A DNA stretch of 64,000 nucleotides. Origin: Bacteroidota bacterium. GTDB lineage: Bacteria > Bacteroidota > Bacteroidia > Chitinophagales > Chitinophagaceae. Both the position numbers and the translations under genes were made by a program. The notes beneath the pieces were generated by a model, which had not been told where the DNA came from, searched no databases, and saw nothing but the letters and a program-made list of their open reading frames with translations. The stretch covers positions 124,001-188,000 of the forward strand of contig VBAR01000002.1 in assembly GCA_005882315.1 (NCBI GenBank). Direction: 5' to 3'. Below are positions 62,566 through 64,000 of the stretch, piece by piece. Every line of letters begins with the position of its first letter. Positions within the stretch are counted from its first letter, which is position 1.

Positions 62566-63015
62566 ATGCGTACGGTTCGTGATATACTTAACAGTAAAAC
62601 AAAATCCTTAAATATCATTTCGCAGGAAGAAACAGTTTATAAGGCCTTGCAAATGCTCAATTCAGTTAATCTCAGTTACCTGGTGGTAATGGATAATGAG
62701 GAGTATAAAGGCATTATAAGTGAGAGGGATTACAGCCGCAAGGTAATTTTAAAAGGAAGACATAGCTCGGATACAAAAGTGAAAGACATTATGAGTGTGG
62801 ATGTGCCTATGGTAAGTGTAAATGATACAGTCGAAAAATGTTTTCACCTGATTGATGATCATAAAACCCGTTACCTGCTGGCATTTGATGATAAACAATT
62901 TGCCGGTGTAATAACTATCAACGATCTGCTGAGACAGGTATTAGCTGCAAGGTCTGATGTATTTGACAGCGGAGATGTTTCCCGGTTGCTGGATAATGAC
63001 GAAAAAATATTCTGA
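62566..63015 (+). CDS. Two-CBS-domain protein
   Basis: This 149-residue cytoplasmic protein consists of two CBS motifs: ILNSKTKSLNIISQEETVYK...NSVNLSYLVVMDNEEYKGII with ERDYSRKVIL, and DIMSVDVPMVSVNDTVEKCF...TRYLLAFDDKQFAGVITIND. CBS pairs usually bind adenosyl ligands and sense energy charge. No enzyme domain is fused, so it probably regulates a partner. The start is set by the promoter at 62524-62551. Confidence 0.9.
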   Translation: MRTVRDILNSKTKSLNIISQEETVYKALQMLNSVNLSYLVVMDNEEYKGIISERDYSRKVILKGRHSSDTKVKDIMSVDVPMVSVNDTVEKCFHLIDDHKTRYLLAFDDKQFAGVITINDLLRQVLAARSDVFDSGDVSRLLDNDEKIF

Positions 63016-63016
63016 C

Positions 63017-63193
63017 ATGGCTTTAATAACCAATGATCGTTCTTATTTTCCCCTACCATATAATCAAAACCAGAAAAGGCTTGTTGTGCACTCCTCCGGT
63101 CCGGAAGACATGAATATAAATGAAGGTGCAGAATGGTTGAATGATGATGTTTTGTATTTTCGGGAATTCCGGTCAATTATTGGTTTTTCATGA
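63017..63193 (+). CDS. Possible small protein downstream of the CBS gene
   Basis: An ATG 2 nt after the CBS stop opens a 58-codon frame. It has no signal peptide, helix or motif I recognise. It fills most of the gap to kduD, which is the main reason to list it. Confidence 0.25.
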   Translation: MALITNDRSYFPLPYNQNQKRLVVHSSGPEDMNINEGAEWLNDDVLYFREFRSIIGFS

Positions 63194-63240
63194 AAAACCA
63201 TGACAAGTCAATACTCTTTATTAAATAAACAACACAGGTA

Positions 63241-64000
63241 ATGGAAACATTGAAACTTTTTGATCTATCAGGCAAGACAGCAGTTGTTACAGGCTGCGAT
63301 ACAGGGTTGGGTATGGGTATGGCTACCGCTTTGGCGGAAGCTGGTGCTGACATTGTAGGAGCATCAATTGTTGATGATTATTCAGCAGTAAAAAATGCAG
63401 TTGAATCAACGGGCAGAAAATTTACTTATCATAAAGTTGATATCTCGGATCGTGAAGCATTGTATGCATTTATCAATAAAGTAAAAGCTGATAATAAGAA
63501 AATTGATATACTCGTAAACAATGCAGGTATCATTATGCGTAAACCTGCTGCTGAACATCCGGATGAATATTGGGATAAAGTAATTGACATCAATCTCAAC
63601 GCACAATTCATTTTAGGTCGTGAGTTTGGTAGTCATATGATAACAAATGGCGGCGGCAAAATTATTTTTACTTGTTCGTTGTTAAGTTTCCAGGGTGGCA
63701 TCAATGTGCCGGGATATACAGCGAGTAAATCAGCTGTTGCAGGATTAGTAAGAGCATTTGGTAATGAGTGGGGCAGTAAAGGTGTTTGTGTAAATGGTAT
63801 TGCTCCGGGTTATATTGCTACTAATAATACACAGGCTTTGCGTGAAGATCCTGAAAGAAGTCAATCAATCCTTGGCAGGATACCCGTAGGTCGCTGGGGT
63901 TTGCCGGATGATTTTAAAGGCCCGGTTGTATTTCTTGCATCATCCGCATCTGATTATGTAAACGGAACAGTATTGTTTGTTGATGGCGGCTGGATGGCGA
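63241..64000 (+). CDS. kduD: 2-deoxy-D-gluconate 3-dehydrogenase-like SDR (cut by window edge)
   Basis: This SDR resembles KduD, which acts on keto-deoxy sugar acids from pectin or alginate breakdown. The TGCDTGLG nucleotide motif is at residues 17-24, NNAG near 93-96, and the catalytic set is Ser146, Tyr159 and Lys163 (YTASK). PGYIATNNTQALREDPER and the GRIPVGRWGLPDDFKGPVVF block are typical of KduD. About 253 codons are visible, ending in VDGGWMA, so only the last few residues lie beyond the window. Confidence 0.88.
   Translation, partial: METLKLFDLSGKTAVVTGCDTGLGMGMATALAEAGADIVGASIVDDYSAVKNAVESTGRKFTYHKVDISDREALYAFINKVKADNKKIDILVNNAGIIMRKPAAEHPDEYWDKVIDINLNAQFILGREFGSHMITNGGGKIIFTCSLLSFQGGINVPGYTASKSAVAGLVRAFGNEWGSKGVCVNGIAPGYIATNNTQALREDPERSQSILGRIPVGRWGLPDDFKGPVVFLASSASDYVNGTVLFVDGGWMA

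Overview
The window looks like a chromosomal segment of a Bacteroidota bacterium, most likely of the Chitinophagaceae. Supporting signs are AT-rich intergenic DNA, promoter -7 boxes of the TAnnTTTG / TATCTTGC type, weak ribosome-binding sites, a PorW/SprE-like type IX secretion protein, a secreted protein with a type IX C-terminal sorting domain, a three-gene transhydrogenase, DUF4407, NamZ and DUF1080 families, and surface proteins with Peptidase_S74 tails. I see no rRNA or tRNA genes, CRISPR arrays, insertion sequences or prophage modules.

Layout. 0-5 kb: two exported proteins, an SDR oxidoreductase, a PlsC-like acyltransferase, a hotdog thioesterase and proline dehydrogenase. 5-14 kb: a coiled-coil membrane protein, thyA, folA, a methyltransferase, pntAA-pntAB-pntB, a lipoprotein and an RsmB/RsmF-type rRNA methyltransferase. 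14-16 kb: a LysM/RlpA-like protein and fmt. 16-31 kb: a minus-strand block of exported proteins, most of unknown function, ending in two large fibre-like proteins with YadA-type repeats and self-cleaving S74 tails. 31-34 kb: a divergent TPR-histidine kinase and LuxR-type response regulator. 34-46 kb: namZ, slyD, pepT, an OmpA protein, an SPFH protein, exbB/exbD, prmC, ribD, an IMPACT protein, 3-hydroxyacyl-CoA dehydrogenase and DUF1080. 46-54 kb: acylphosphatase, PBP1A, PorW/SprE, then a membrane protein-bactofilin-SprT operon. 54-64 kb: a GNAT enzyme, a phosphoesterase with a beta-propeller, a cytochrome c, an MFS transporter, DUF4407, the type IX substrate, a CBS protein and the start of kduD.

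The most interesting signal lies in the 16-31 kb block. Three of its transcription units carry the same 13-bp inverted-repeat element (CCTG-N5-CAGG class), each 24 nt upstream of the -7 position: 31271-31283, 26769-26781 and 20528-20540. One of these sits in the divergent intergenic region shared with the kinase/regulator pair. The units encode S74 fibre proteins, a TPR protein and several secreted proteins that share paralogous domains with one another. My inference is a co-regulated, probably cell-surface system that I cannot match to a described one.

The window also holds small repeats: two CCCCTAAAGGGG-bounded elements (one inside the pnt operon), a 27-bp GC-rich palindrome inserted in frame in the rRNA methyltransferase gene, and AT-rich ATTAATAATTA repeats, one of them inside ribD.
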